A stretch of DNA of 64,000 nucleotides from Vibrio sp. S9_S30 (GTDB lineage: Bacteria > Pseudomonadota > Gammaproteobacteria > Enterobacterales > Vibrionaceae). Positions 16,942-23,621 of the stretch are shown in pieces (position 1 is the first letter of the stretch; each line of letters starts with the position of its first letter). The notes under the pieces are model-generated. The model saw nothing but the letters and a program-made list of their open reading frames with translations. It did not search any database and was not told where the DNA came from. The translations under genes were made by a program, and so were the position numbers. The DNA lies in assembly GCF_014694455.1 (NCBI RefSeq), contig NZ_JAAUWT010000014.1, positions 1 through 64,000 of the forward strand, in the 5' to 3' direction.

Positions 16942-17024
16942 AATCACTGAATCTGAACATGCTCAACACCGTTTCAGGCGGCAGCCAGTGGGTTGTGTGT
17001 GATTTTGGTGAAATCGCAGAGTAA
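16938..17024 (+). CDS. Leader peptide precursor 3 (28 residues)
   Basis: It is translationally coupled to precursor 2 by a 4-base overlap. The leader MKSLNLNMLNTVSGG is a near-perfect double-glycine leader (L4, L9, V12, GG 14-15) and resembles those of class II microcins. The core is SQWVVCDFGEIAE, 13 residues with one Cys. Confidence 0.72.
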   Translation: MKSLNLNMLNTVSGGSQWVVCDFGEIAE

Positions 17025-17034
17025 GGGTAAAGCA

Positions 17035-17133
17035 ATGGACAATGCGAATAGCATTAAGTCAGCCAACCACTACCCAGATAAGAACCAGCGCTCAGATTCA
17101 CGTCTGTTCTTAAAAAACTTTGTAGTGGAATAG
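17035..17133 (+). CDS. Small 32-residue ORF between peptides and exporter
   Basis: AAGGG lies about eight bases before the ATG. The translation begins MDNANSIKSANHYPDKNQRS and ends FLKNFVVE. It has no double-glycine leader, no Cys and a polar composition, so it does not belong to the peptide family. It lies 10 bases after precursor 3 and 23 before the HlyD gene, within the operon. Role unknown; it could be a coupling or immunity peptide, or non-functional. Confidence 0.5.
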   Translation: MDNANSIKSANHYPDKNQRSDSRLFLKNFVVE

Positions 17134-17156
17134 CCAAACGTTGAGCTGGAGGGAGT

Positions 17157-18398
17157 ATGTCTGAAGAATCCATATTCAGAAAAAAAGCCAAGGACGCCTA
17201 TTTTAAAAGGTTGGATGGCAAGGTCATTATTAATACGCATCTATCACATTGGTGGGTTACGTTGCTCATCGCCTTAATTGTTACTTCTGTGATGCTGTTT
17301 ATTAGTTTTGGTTCCTACTCACCAAAGGCTCAGGCGACGGGGTATTTGCTCCCCGAAAATGGGCTAAGCGAGGTGTATTCAACGTCCAATGGGTACTTAA
17401 GTGAGGTGTACATAGAAGAGGGGCAGCTAGTCAAAAAAGGGCAGCCTTTGGCAACGATCAGCTATGAACGGTATGTTGAAACCGGTGAAGCCAGTAGCCA
17501 CCAATTAAGAGCCCTTACGAAACAAATGATGACGACACTGAATCACCAAATTCAGACAACCAATGATATTTACCAATCTAAAATGTCATTGATTGATAAT
17601 AGAAAGAATATTCAAGCGTCAACGATATCCCATAATAGTAGTCGGCTTAAGAATATAAATAATAAAATTAGAATAGAAAACAAAAAGTACAATAAATTAA
17701 ATACTCTGTATAAAGATAATTATATATCTGAAGATGTCTTACTCCAACAGGAAGTATTACTTTCCACACTCAATATAGAGAGAGATGATCAGCTGTCGCT
17801 ATTGGATATTGCCAAGCAAGAATTATTAGCACTGAGCGTGGAGCATGAACTCTTAGAGCGTCAGAGAAAAACGGAAATCGCGAGCCTAGAACAAAAAATC
17901 GATCAGCTAGAGCATTCAGAGATTGAAAGCCTGAGCAGTAAAGGGGAAACGTTAATCGCCAAAGTGTCTGGCAGGGTACGCTCTGTTGCCGTCAGACCCG
18001 GTGAGCGCATTGAACTCGACACACTGGCGATGACCATTGTGCCAGAAGAGAGTGAGTTGCATGTTGAAATGCAAGTGTCGTCAAACAGCTTAAAAATGGT
18101 GGAAGTCGGACAAGAAGTACAAGTGAAGCTGTCGGCTTTCCCATACCAAAAGTACGGAACCTTAACGGGCGTGGTCAGCTACATCGCCGATACCGCGAGC
18201 GTGGACAAAGATTCGACAAAAGCAGCAAGCTACAGGCTATTGGTGAGTTTACCCCAGCAAAGCATTGTGGATGGATCGATTCGGCATGATCTCACCGTAG
18301 GCATGCAGGCCATTATCGATATTAAAGGGAAATCCATGCCAATCATGACGTGGTTGTTGGAACCGATTCGGTACGCAAAGGAGCAGTTTGAGATATGA
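17157..18398 (+). CDS. HlyD-family periplasmic adaptor of the peptide exporter
   Basis: A 413-residue membrane fusion protein comparable to CvaA of microcin V export. It has a short cytoplasmic N-terminus, one membrane span (about residues 33-53), a lipoyl/barrel half (TSNGYLSEVYIEEGQLVKKG), a long coiled coil (about 105-255), the returning lipoyl half (GRVRSVAVRPGERIELDTLA) and a C-terminal beta domain. GGAGGGA precedes the ATG. Its stop overlaps the exporter start (ATGA), so the two are coupled. The middle coiled-coil DNA is notably AT-rich. It should link the exporter to an outer membrane TolC-type channel, which is not encoded here. Confidence 0.9.
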   Translation: MSEESIFRKKAKDAYFKRLDGKVIINTHLSHWWVTLLIALIVTSVMLFISFGSYSPKAQATGYLLPENGLSEVYSTSNGYLSEVYIEEGQLVKKGQPLATISYERYVETGEASSHQLRALTKQMMTTLNHQIQTTNDIYQSKMSLIDNRKNIQASTISHNSSRLKNINNKIRIENKKYNKLNTLYKDNYISEDVLLQQEVLLSTLNIERDDQLSLLDIAKQELLALSVEHELLERQRKTEIASLEQKIDQLEHSEIESLSSKGETLIAKVSGRVRSVAVRPGERIELDTLAMTIVPEESELHVEMQVSSNSLKMVEVGQEVQVKLSAFPYQKYGTLTGVVSYIADTASVDKDSTKAASYRLLVSLPQQSIVDGSIRHDLTVGMQAIIDIKGKSMPIMTWLLEPIRYAKEQFEI

Positions 18399-20536
18399 GT
18401 TTTTTAAGTAATCTGAATTTTTCATTCAAAAACAAATTGCCCGTCTATTACCAAAGTGAAGTGGCGGAATGTGGCCTGACGTGCATCGCGATGATTGCCA
18501 CGTATCACGGATACAAAACAGACATCGATACATTGCGACAACGATTTCCATTGTCGCAGAAAGGAACGGGGTTAAACGTACTGATTGATATTGCTTCAAC
18601 ATTGAAATTGAGTACGCGCCCACTCCAATTGGACATGGAGCACCTAACGGAGCTGAAACTGCCTGCGCTGCTGCATTGGAACTTCGATCACTATGTAGTA
18701 CTGAAATCCGTAGGCAAGAAGCACTGCATTATTCATGACCCAGCGCTGGGTGAGCAAAAGGTGTCGCTAGAGCAGGTTTCAGAACAATTTACCGGTGTCG
18801 CGCTGGAGTTTATGCCAGCAGAAGAATTTGAAGAAGTGAACGAGACAACGGAATTAGGCATCCGCCATCTGTGGTCGAGAATTCAAGGGTTGCTGCCATC
18901 CATTACACAAATTTTGGCACTAACGGCTTTTATTCAAATATTTGCTTTGCTAACACCTTACTTTATCCAGCTAACGATAGATGAAGTGATCACTACCGGA
19001 GACCGCGACTTATTGATGGTACTCGGTATCGCGTTTGTGAGCTTGCACCTCTTTAGGGCAATCACCTTCGCATTACGAAGCTGGGTGGTCACGTTTGTGG
19101 CAACGCAACTGAATTATCAGCTCAGCAATAACTTGTTTACGCACCTTATTCGATTGCCAGCAGACTTTTTTGCTAAGAGACACATTGGAGACATAACGAG
19201 CCGATTCTCATCGTTGGATGAGGTGAACCGAATGCTCTCTACCGGATTTGTTGAAGCCTTTATTGATGGCGTGATGATGCTGACCGCCATCGGCATCATG
19301 TACTACTACAACGCGTCTTTAGCCAACGTCGTCATGATTATGCTGGTGGCTTACGTTGTATTGAGAACCTTGCTCTTTAGACCGATTCGACGAGCAGTAC
19401 GTAACAAGCTGATAAACCAAGCAAAAGAGGATTCCTATTTCTTAGAGAGTATTCGAGCAATCCAAACCGTCAAATGCTTTGGTCACGAAGCGGAACGAGT
19501 ATCAGGGTGGCAAAACCGATACGCCGATCAAATGAACGCGTCGGTAAGAAGTGAAAGGCTTGGCATTATTCATAAATCGGCAGACTTGTTTATCACGGGT
19601 GTAGAACACGTATTGATTATTTGGTTAGGCAGCATGCTAGTGATGGATCATGCAATGACGATTGGTATGTTGTACGCCTTCTTAAACTACAGACAAATGT
19701 TCTCTGACCAATCGCGTTCATTAGTCGAGAAGTGGTTCGAGTTCAGAATGTTAAAGCTCCATTTGTCACGCGTCACTGACATTGTGATAGCGAAAAAAGA
19801 AGAACACGTACACAGCGAGCGCGCCAAATTAGAACCGATTAAAGGTGGCATTAAACTTGAGAACGTCGCGTTCAGATACAGCCCGAACGATGACGATGTG
19901 ATTGATAACTTTCACTTAGAAATACAACCTGGTGAATCCGTGGTGCTGACTGGAAACTCAGGATGCGGCAAGTCCACATTAATGAGAATGCTCACAGGGT
20001 TGGATCAGCCGACAAAAGGCAAAGTATTGGTTGATAATATTCCTTTGCAGCACATGGGGTTAGCCGCTTATCGAGACGACATTGCAACAGTCATGCAAGA
20101 TGACCAGTTACTCAGTGGCACGATACTAGACAACATCACCATGTTTGATAAATCGCCTAATCTCGAACAAGTAGGCAGAGCGGCTAGCTTAGCAGCCATT
20201 GGGCAAGAGATCATGAAGATGCCACTCGGGTTTCAAACCTTGATTGGGGACTTGGGTAGCACGCTTTCAGGTGGGCAAAAGCAACGAATTTTGTTGGCGA
20301 GAGCGCTGTATAAGCAACCGAAAATACTGTTTCTCGATGAAGCTACCAGCAGTCTAGACACAGAAAACGAAAAACACATTAACAACGTCATCAAAGAAAT
20401 GGGTATCACCCGAATCTCCATAGCGCATCGCAAAGAGACCATCGAGATGCACGATCGAGTCATCAAGTTGGGGGAGAAAGGACAGATACTCAGCGATATC
20501 AGGCAGGAAAAACCAAGATTAGAAGCTTTGGCATAA
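18395..20536 (+). CDS. Peptidase-containing ABC exporter (C39, CvaB-like)
   Basis: A 713-residue PCAT. The N-terminal C39 peptidase domain (1-140) has QSEVAECGLTC with catalytic Cys26, His99 (FDHYVVLK) and Asp115 (HDPALG), so it should be active. A six-span membrane domain follows (about 165-450). The ATPase domain has Walker A GNSGCGKST (about 518), signature LSGGQKQR (about 623) and Walker B ILFLDEATSSLD (about 645). It is expected to cut leaders after GG/GA/GS and export the cores. It is coupled to the HlyD gene and flanked on both sides by leader-peptide genes; no other gene of this class is visible in the window. Confidence 0.93.
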   Translation: MSFLSNLNFSFKNKLPVYYQSEVAECGLTCIAMIATYHGYKTDIDTLRQRFPLSQKGTGLNVLIDIASTLKLSTRPLQLDMEHLTELKLPALLHWNFDHYVVLKSVGKKHCIIHDPALGEQKVSLEQVSEQFTGVALEFMPAEEFEEVNETTELGIRHLWSRIQGLLPSITQILALTAFIQIFALLTPYFIQLTIDEVITTGDRDLLMVLGIAFVSLHLFRAITFALRSWVVTFVATQLNYQLSNNLFTHLIRLPADFFAKRHIGDITSRFSSLDEVNRMLSTGFVEAFIDGVMMLTAIGIMYYYNASLANVVMIMLVAYVVLRTLLFRPIRRAVRNKLINQAKEDSYFLESIRAIQTVKCFGHEAERVSGWQNRYADQMNASVRSERLGIIHKSADLFITGVEHVLIIWLGSMLVMDHAMTIGMLYAFLNYRQMFSDQSRSLVEKWFEFRMLKLHLSRVTDIVIAKKEEHVHSERAKLEPIKGGIKLENVAFRYSPNDDDVIDNFHLEIQPGESVVLTGNSGCGKSTLMRMLTGLDQPTKGKVLVDNIPLQHMGLAAYRDDIATVMQDDQLLSGTILDNITMFDKSPNLEQVGRAASLAAIGQEIMKMPLGFQTLIGDLGSTLSGGQKQRILLARALYKQPKILFLDEATSSLDTENEKHINNVIKEMGITRISIAHRKETIEMHDRVIKLGEKGQILSDIRQEKPRLEALA

Positions 20537-20546
20537 GGAAATAACA

Positions 20547-20630
20547 ATGAAACAACTGATTCAAACGCAAGTGAAAGACATTAATGGTGGTTCTAACCGA
20601 ATTGATTTTGATAGAACGGTTTGTATTTAA
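20547..20630 (+). CDS. Leader peptide precursor 5 (27 residues)
   Basis: It starts 11 bases after the exporter stop, with AAGGAA upstream. The leader MKQLIQTQVKDINGG fits the register (L4, V9, I12, GG 14-15). The short core SNRIDFDRTVCI has 12 residues and a single Cys near the end. Confidence 0.7.
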   Translation: MKQLIQTQVKDINGGSNRIDFDRTVCI

Positions 20631-20678
20631 AATTTCACTTAGTCGAAGAAACGCACAGTCAAAAATATAGGAGTAGAA

Positions 20679-20798
20679 ATGAAAGAACTTAATAAACAAG
20701 ATGTAAAAGCAATCTCAGGGGCAACTTGTATCTCATCACCTATCTTAGTTGTGGTTGATCATTTTACAGGTGTCTGTGTTGGAATAAAAATTAATTAA
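20679..20798 (+). CDS. Leader peptide precursor 6 (39 residues, DHFTG family)
   Basis: TAGGAG precedes the ATG. The leader is MKELNKQDVKAISGA. The core is 24 residues, starting TCISSPILVVVD and ending HFTGVCVGIKIN, with Cys at core positions 2 and 18. The family shares VVDHFTGVCVGIKIN with the precursors at 20812, 21526 and 22148. The paired cysteines suggest one disulfide loop. Confidence 0.75.
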   Translation: MKELNKQDVKAISGATCISSPILVVVDHFTGVCVGIKIN

Positions 20799-20811
20799 AT
20801 AAGGGTTTAAA

Positions 20812-20931
20812 ATGAAAGAATTAAATAAAAAAGAACTGAATAAAGTCAACGGTGCAACATGCATATCAGCACCTCTATTAATGGTTGTTGACCACTTTAC
20901 TGGTGTTTGTGTTGGAATAAAAATTAACTAA
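20812..20931 (+). CDS. Leader peptide precursor 7 (39 residues, DHFTG family)
   Basis: AAGGG precedes the ATG. The leader is MKELNKKELNKVNGA. The 24-residue core starts TCISAPLLMVVD and differs from precursor 6 at three positions. It is the first gene of the duplicated block; the copy at 21526 encodes the same protein. Confidence 0.76.
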   Translation: MKELNKKELNKVNGATCISAPLLMVVDHFTGVCVGIKIN

Positions 20932-20945
20932 ATAAGGGTATTCAA

Positions 20946-21059
20946 ATGAAAGAGATCAGCATTAGCCAAGTAAGCCATATTTTTGGTGCGGGCACTTGTT
21001 ATGGCTTTGATATCAAAGCTGGAGACAGAAACGTTTGTATTGGCGTCCATGTGGAGTAA
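20946..21059 (+). CDS. Leader peptide precursor 8 (37 residues)
   Basis: TAAGGG lies upstream. The leader MKEISISQVSHIFGA fits the register (I4, V9, I12, GA 14-15). The 22-residue core starts GTCYGFDIKAGDRN and ends VCIGVHVE, with Cys at core positions 3 and 16 and C-I-G at the second. Confidence 0.75.
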   Translation: MKEISISQVSHIFGAGTCYGFDIKAGDRNVCIGVHVE

Positions 21060-21063
21060 TAAA

Positions 21064-21180
21064 ATGAAAGAGTTAAATAAACAAGAGCTCATGGTGATCA
21101 TTGGCGGTAAGTGCGTAGGCATCTGGCTGGGTACAAAGGATGGCGAGTACGGTCTTTGTGTTGGCATGTCTGAAAATTAA
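21064..21180 (+). CDS. Leader peptide precursor 9 (38 residues)
   Basis: The ribosome site GGAG lies in the end of the previous gene. The leader MKELNKQELMVIIGG has a true double glycine. The 23-residue core starts KCVGIWLGTKDGEYG and ends LCVGMSEN, with Cys at 2 and 17 and C-V-G at the second. A longer upstream-open frame exists in this reading frame, but the start at 21064 gives the proper leader. Confidence 0.77.
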   Translation: MKELNKQELMVIIGGKCVGIWLGTKDGEYGLCVGMSEN

Positions 21181-21199
21181 GATAAGTAAGGAATAAAAA

Positions 21200-21316
21200 A
21201 TGAAAGAACTCAATAATTTTGAAGTGTTAAGCGTAAACGGCAGTGCCACATGCCATGGTATTTCAATTAAGGCGAATGATGGCGATTTAGTCTTGTGCAT
21301 TGGTGTGATGGAGTAG
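21200..21316 (+). CDS. Leader peptide precursor 10 (38 residues)
   Basis: TAAGGA precedes the ATG. The leader MKELNNFEVLSVNGS keeps L4, V9 and V12 but has G-S at the cleavage site. The core of 23 residues starts ATCHGISIKANDGD and ends LVLCIGVME, with Cys at 3 and 18 and C-I-G at the second. Confidence 0.74.
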   Translation: MKELNNFEVLSVNGSATCHGISIKANDGDLVLCIGVME

Positions 21317-21321
21317 AGTCA

Positions 21322-21432
21322 ATGAAAGAATTAACAGATGTATCGTCTATTGTTGGTGGGAAGTGTTACACGCAAAAAATCAATTTGCTAGGTAATGAGT
21401 TTGCTATTTCTGTAGGCAGTTGTGCACTATAA
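21322..21432 (+). CDS. Leader peptide precursor 11 (36 residues)
   Basis: The overlapping GGAG of the previous gene's end serves as ribosome site. The leader is two residues shorter than the others, MKELTDVSSIVGG, with GG at 12-13 and hydrophobics at -4 and -7. The core of 23 residues starts KCYTQKINLLGNEF and ends AISVGSCAL; Cys is at 2 and 21, so the spacing is wider. The end of the duplicated block falls inside this gene. Confidence 0.72.
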   Translation: MKELTDVSSIVGGKCYTQKINLLGNEFAISVGSCAL

Positions 21433-21433
21433 A

Positions 21434-21517
21434 ATGAAAGAGCTCAATGAAAAAGAAATTGCAATGATTTCTGGTGGGTTTCTAAGAAATCCTTTTGAAA
21501 CAATTTGTTTAAAGTAG
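21434..21517 (+). CDS. Leader peptide precursor 12 (27 residues)
   Basis: It starts two bases after the previous stop. The leader MKELNEKEIAMISGG is a full double-glycine leader. The short core FLRNPFETICLK (12 residues, one Cys) resembles in size the core of precursor 5. It lies just outside the repeated sequence and has no copy in the second block. Confidence 0.7.
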   Translation: MKELNEKEIAMISGGFLRNPFETICLK

Positions 21518-21525
21518 AGATGAAA

Positions 21526-21645
21526 ATGAAAGAATTAAATAAAAAAGAACTGAATAAAGTCAACGGTGCAACATGCATATCAGCACCTCTATTAATGGTT
21601 GTTGACCACTTTACCGGTGTTTGTGTTGGAATAAAAATTAACTAA
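21526..21645 (+). CDS. Leader peptide precursor 7, second copy
   Basis: Encodes the same 39 residues as the gene at 20812. One silent change (T to C in the Thr codon of HFTG, at 21615) is the only difference found across the 568-base repeat. Confidence 0.76.
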   Translation: MKELNKKELNKVNGATCISAPLLMVVDHFTGVCVGIKIN

Positions 21646-21659
21646 ATAAGGGTATTCAA

Positions 21660-21773
21660 ATGAAAGAGATCAGCATTAGCCAAGTAAGCCATATTTTTGG
21701 TGCGGGCACTTGTTATGGCTTTGATATCAAAGCTGGAGACAGAAACGTTTGTATTGGCGTCCATGTGGAGTAA
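21660..21773 (+). CDS. Leader peptide precursor 8, second copy
   Basis: Identical in DNA to the gene at 20946, 714 bases earlier, including its upstream TAAGGG site. Confidence 0.75.
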   Translation: MKEISISQVSHIFGAGTCYGFDIKAGDRNVCIGVHVE

Positions 21774-21777
21774 TAAA

Positions 21778-21894
21778 ATGAAAGAGTTAAATAAACAAGA
21801 GCTCATGGTGATCATTGGCGGTAAGTGCGTAGGCATCTGGCTGGGTACAAAGGATGGCGAGTACGGTCTTTGTGTTGGCATGTCTGAAAATTAA
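21778..21894 (+). CDS. Leader peptide precursor 9, second copy
   Basis: Identical in DNA to the gene at 21064, with the GG leader and the C-x14-C-V-G core. Confidence 0.76.
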   Translation: MKELNKQELMVIIGGKCVGIWLGTKDGEYGLCVGMSEN

Positions 21895-21913
21895 GATAAG
21901 TAAGGAATAAAAA

Positions 21914-22030
21914 ATGAAAGAACTCAATAATTTTGAAGTGTTAAGCGTAAACGGCAGTGCCACATGCCATGGTATTTCAATTAAGGCGAATGATGGCGAT
22001 TTAGTCTTGTGCATTGGTGTGATGGAGTAG
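21914..22030 (+). CDS. Leader peptide precursor 10, second copy
   Basis: Identical in DNA to the gene at 21200, with the G-S cleavage site retained. Confidence 0.74.
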   Translation: MKELNNFEVLSVNGSATCHGISIKANDGDLVLCIGVME

Positions 22031-22035
22031 AGTCA

Positions 22036-22146
22036 ATGAAAGAATTAACAGATGTATCGTCTATTGTTGGTGGGAAGTGTTACACGCAAACAGTTAACTT
22101 ATTTGATAATGATTTTACTATTTCTATAGGTAGCTGTGAATTATAA
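22036..22146 (+). CDS. Leader peptide precursor 11, diverged second copy
   Basis: The first 18 codons (leader and KCYTQ) match the gene at 21322 exactly; the rest differs at many positions, with the core continuing TVNLFDNDFTISIGSCEL. Length, both Cys positions and the S-[VI]-G-S-C pattern are kept, so the divergence looks constrained at the protein level rather than decayed. Confidence 0.73.
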   Translation: MKELTDVSSIVGGKCYTQTVNLFDNDFTISIGSCEL

Positions 22147-22147
22147 A

Positions 22148-22267
22148 GTGAAAGAGTTAAATAAAAAAGAACTCAATAATATCAATGGTGCAACATGCGT
22201 ATCCACGCCTATATTCATGGTTGTTGATCATTTTACCGGAGTTTGTGTCGGTATTAAAATTAATTAA
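22148..22267 (+). CDS. Leader peptide precursor 6-like (39 residues, GTG start)
   Basis: It starts with GTG one base after the previous stop. The leader reads (M)KELNKKELNNINGA. The 24-residue core starts TCVSTPIFMVVD and ends HFTGVCVGIKIN: the fourth member of the DHFTG family. It lacks a strong ribosome site, so it may depend on coupling to the gene before it. Confidence 0.7.
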   Translation: MKELNKKELNNINGATCVSTPIFMVVDHFTGVCVGIKIN

Positions 22268-22516
22268 TAATAGAAAGTGTCTTAATATTTGCATTTATAT
22301 AATGTTAATGTTTTTGGTAAGCCGTAAACTTTCAATGATAATAATATTGTATGGTGATGTTAATATTGCATTTGGTTATTATTAATGATGGGTTCATATA
22401 TAAAAATTAAAATAATAAAATCTGGCTTTTTTGAGGTTTGATAGATCTGAAAATATTTTTTCAAAAAAGTTAGATTTAAATTCAATATGATTTTTTGAAT
22501 AAAAATAAGGAAACAA

Positions 22517-22612
22517 ATGAAAGAACTGAATACCCAAAATATACAAAACGTGAATGGTGCATGTCTGAACAACGTTTGTGTTTTCGACATTATCGACCGG
22601 TTGATTAACTAG
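22517..22612 (+). CDS. Leader peptide precursor 13 (31 residues)
   Basis: It is separated from the array by 249 AT-rich bases and may have its own promoter; TAAGGA precedes the ATG. The leader MKELNTQNIQNVNGA fits the register. The core CLNNVCVFDIIDRLIN (16 residues) has two Cys only four apart, unlike the wider loops in the array. Confidence 0.72.
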   Translation: MKELNTQNIQNVNGACLNNVCVFDIIDRLIN

Positions 22613-22630
22613 TCACTTCAACTAGAGACA

Positions 22631-22651
22631 AGCCTGGAGCTTTTCCAGGCT
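22631..22651. terminator. Hairpin between the last peptide gene and luxR
   Basis: The perfect 8-bp stem AGCCTGGA/TCCAGGCT has a five-base loop. No long T run follows on either strand, so termination may be partial. It lies between convergent genes. Confidence 0.5.
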
Positions 22652-22681
22652 CTCAATTCAACCAGACATCAGTGCTTGAAA

Positions 22682-23389
22682 CTACAGCTTATCCGGTGCA
22701 ATCACACCACTTATGATGGCCTTAGCGATAGCATGATGTCGGTTGACGGCATCCAATTTATTGATGCAATTCTTGATATGGAAATTGATAGTACTTTCAG
22801 ATACTCCAATGATTTGGGACGCTTCCCAAGACGTTTTACCTTCGGCGGTCCAAGTCAGTACCTCTTTCTCTCGGTCGGTTAAGATTTTTGGTTCGCACAC
22901 ATTCACTCGGCTTATAGCCGAATGAAGATAAGGCCAAATAGACAGCATGTTGGCTTCAATTTCAAACGCTTTATCGTCCGGGATATGTTCACTGTTGGCG
23001 ACAGAAAAAACACCGATAGTGCCGCCTTTGCCATGGATAGGAATAGAAATGCCATCTTTTAATCCGTACTCGACGGCTTTTTCCATGACTTCCTGTTGGT
23101 CCGCTGGCATGGCATCAAAATCTCGGTGCCACAAAATAGGAGCCACACCGCTTTTGGCATATTCCAATACCGGATCGCTTTGACGGTAATTGTGTTCGAA
23201 GTACCACTCCATCCAGTCTTCGGGATAGTTATTAATTAAAAACACATCATAATGCTGCGTGTTTAATGGGGTAAATAATGCGATCAGATAGTAATCGACG
23301 CTGAGTGTTTCAGTAATGTCTGCACATAGCCGTTTTAGCTGAGATTGAGTGGTCACTCCGTGACTACTTGAAATTAACTGTTTAACCAT
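22682..23389 (-). CDS. LuxR-family AHL receptor and transcription factor
   Basis: 235 residues. The autoinducer-binding domain (about 15-165) keeps the six AHL-pocket residues: W and Y in NYPEDWMEWYFEHNYRQSDP with D-P, then W in ILWHRDF and G in YGLKDG, lining up with LasR/TraR. The C-terminal LuxR helix-turn-helix (about 170-230) reads LTDREKEVLTWTAEGK and SESTINFHIKNCINKLDA. GGGAG lies eight bases before the ATG. It is likely the receptor for the signal made at 15224-15844, with the peptide-export genes between them as probable targets; the pairing is inferred from location. Confidence 0.9.
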   Translation of the reverse strand: MVKQLISSSHGVTTQSQLKRLCADITETLSVDYYLIALFTPLNTQHYDVFLINNYPEDWMEWYFEHNYRQSDPVLEYAKSGVAPILWHRDFDAMPADQQEVMEKAVEYGLKDGISIPIHGKGGTIGVFSVANSEHIPDDKAFEIEANMLSIWPYLHSAISRVNVCEPKILTDREKEVLTWTAEGKTSWEASQIIGVSESTINFHIKNCINKLDAVNRHHAIAKAIISGVIAPDKL

Positions 23390-23621
23390 TCACCAGCTCC
23401 CTCTCTAATGGTTATTTATTTCCTGAATTTGTAGCATTCTTCAATGCTCAAGCGGGCGATAATTATAGTCTTGTCAATCCTTTAGATATTTATGTCATGC
23501 CGCTAATAGTATTGAAGTGCGAGTGATTTCACTGCATTTCGCTAAATCATGTGAAACGGGCTGAGTCTCAGCAAGGAGGTTGTCCAAAAACATCGGTTCG
23601 ATTCTGTCTCTGGTTTTTCAT

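Larger units (their letters stand above)
20809..21376 (+). repeat. Direct repeat of peptide genes, copy A
   Basis: 568 bases containing precursors 7, 8, 9, 10 and the 5' half of 11. It matches 21523-22090 base for base except for one T/C difference (20901 against 21615). The left border is at the AAAATG start of precursor 7; the right border lies just after the leader of precursor 11. Confidence 0.93.
21523..22090 (+). repeat. Direct repeat of peptide genes, copy B
   Basis: Second copy of the 568-base block, displaced by 714 bases from copy A. Between the copies lie the rest of precursor 11 and precursor 12. The near-identity points to a recent duplication or ongoing gene conversion. Confidence 0.93.

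Noticed and set aside
20983..21180. Longer version of precursor 9 (65 codons) and its repeat at 21697
   Set aside because: The extension lies within precursor 8 in another frame and destroys the leader register; the start at 21064 has its own ribosome site and a proper leader.
20679..22267. CRISPR-like or integron cassette array
   Set aside because: The repeated units are coding, of uneven length and without constant repeats or attC-type dyads; no cas or integrase genes are present.
22185..22385. 66-codon frame over the end of the peptide array
   Set aside because: It is out of frame with the GTG-started precursor and has no ribosome site.
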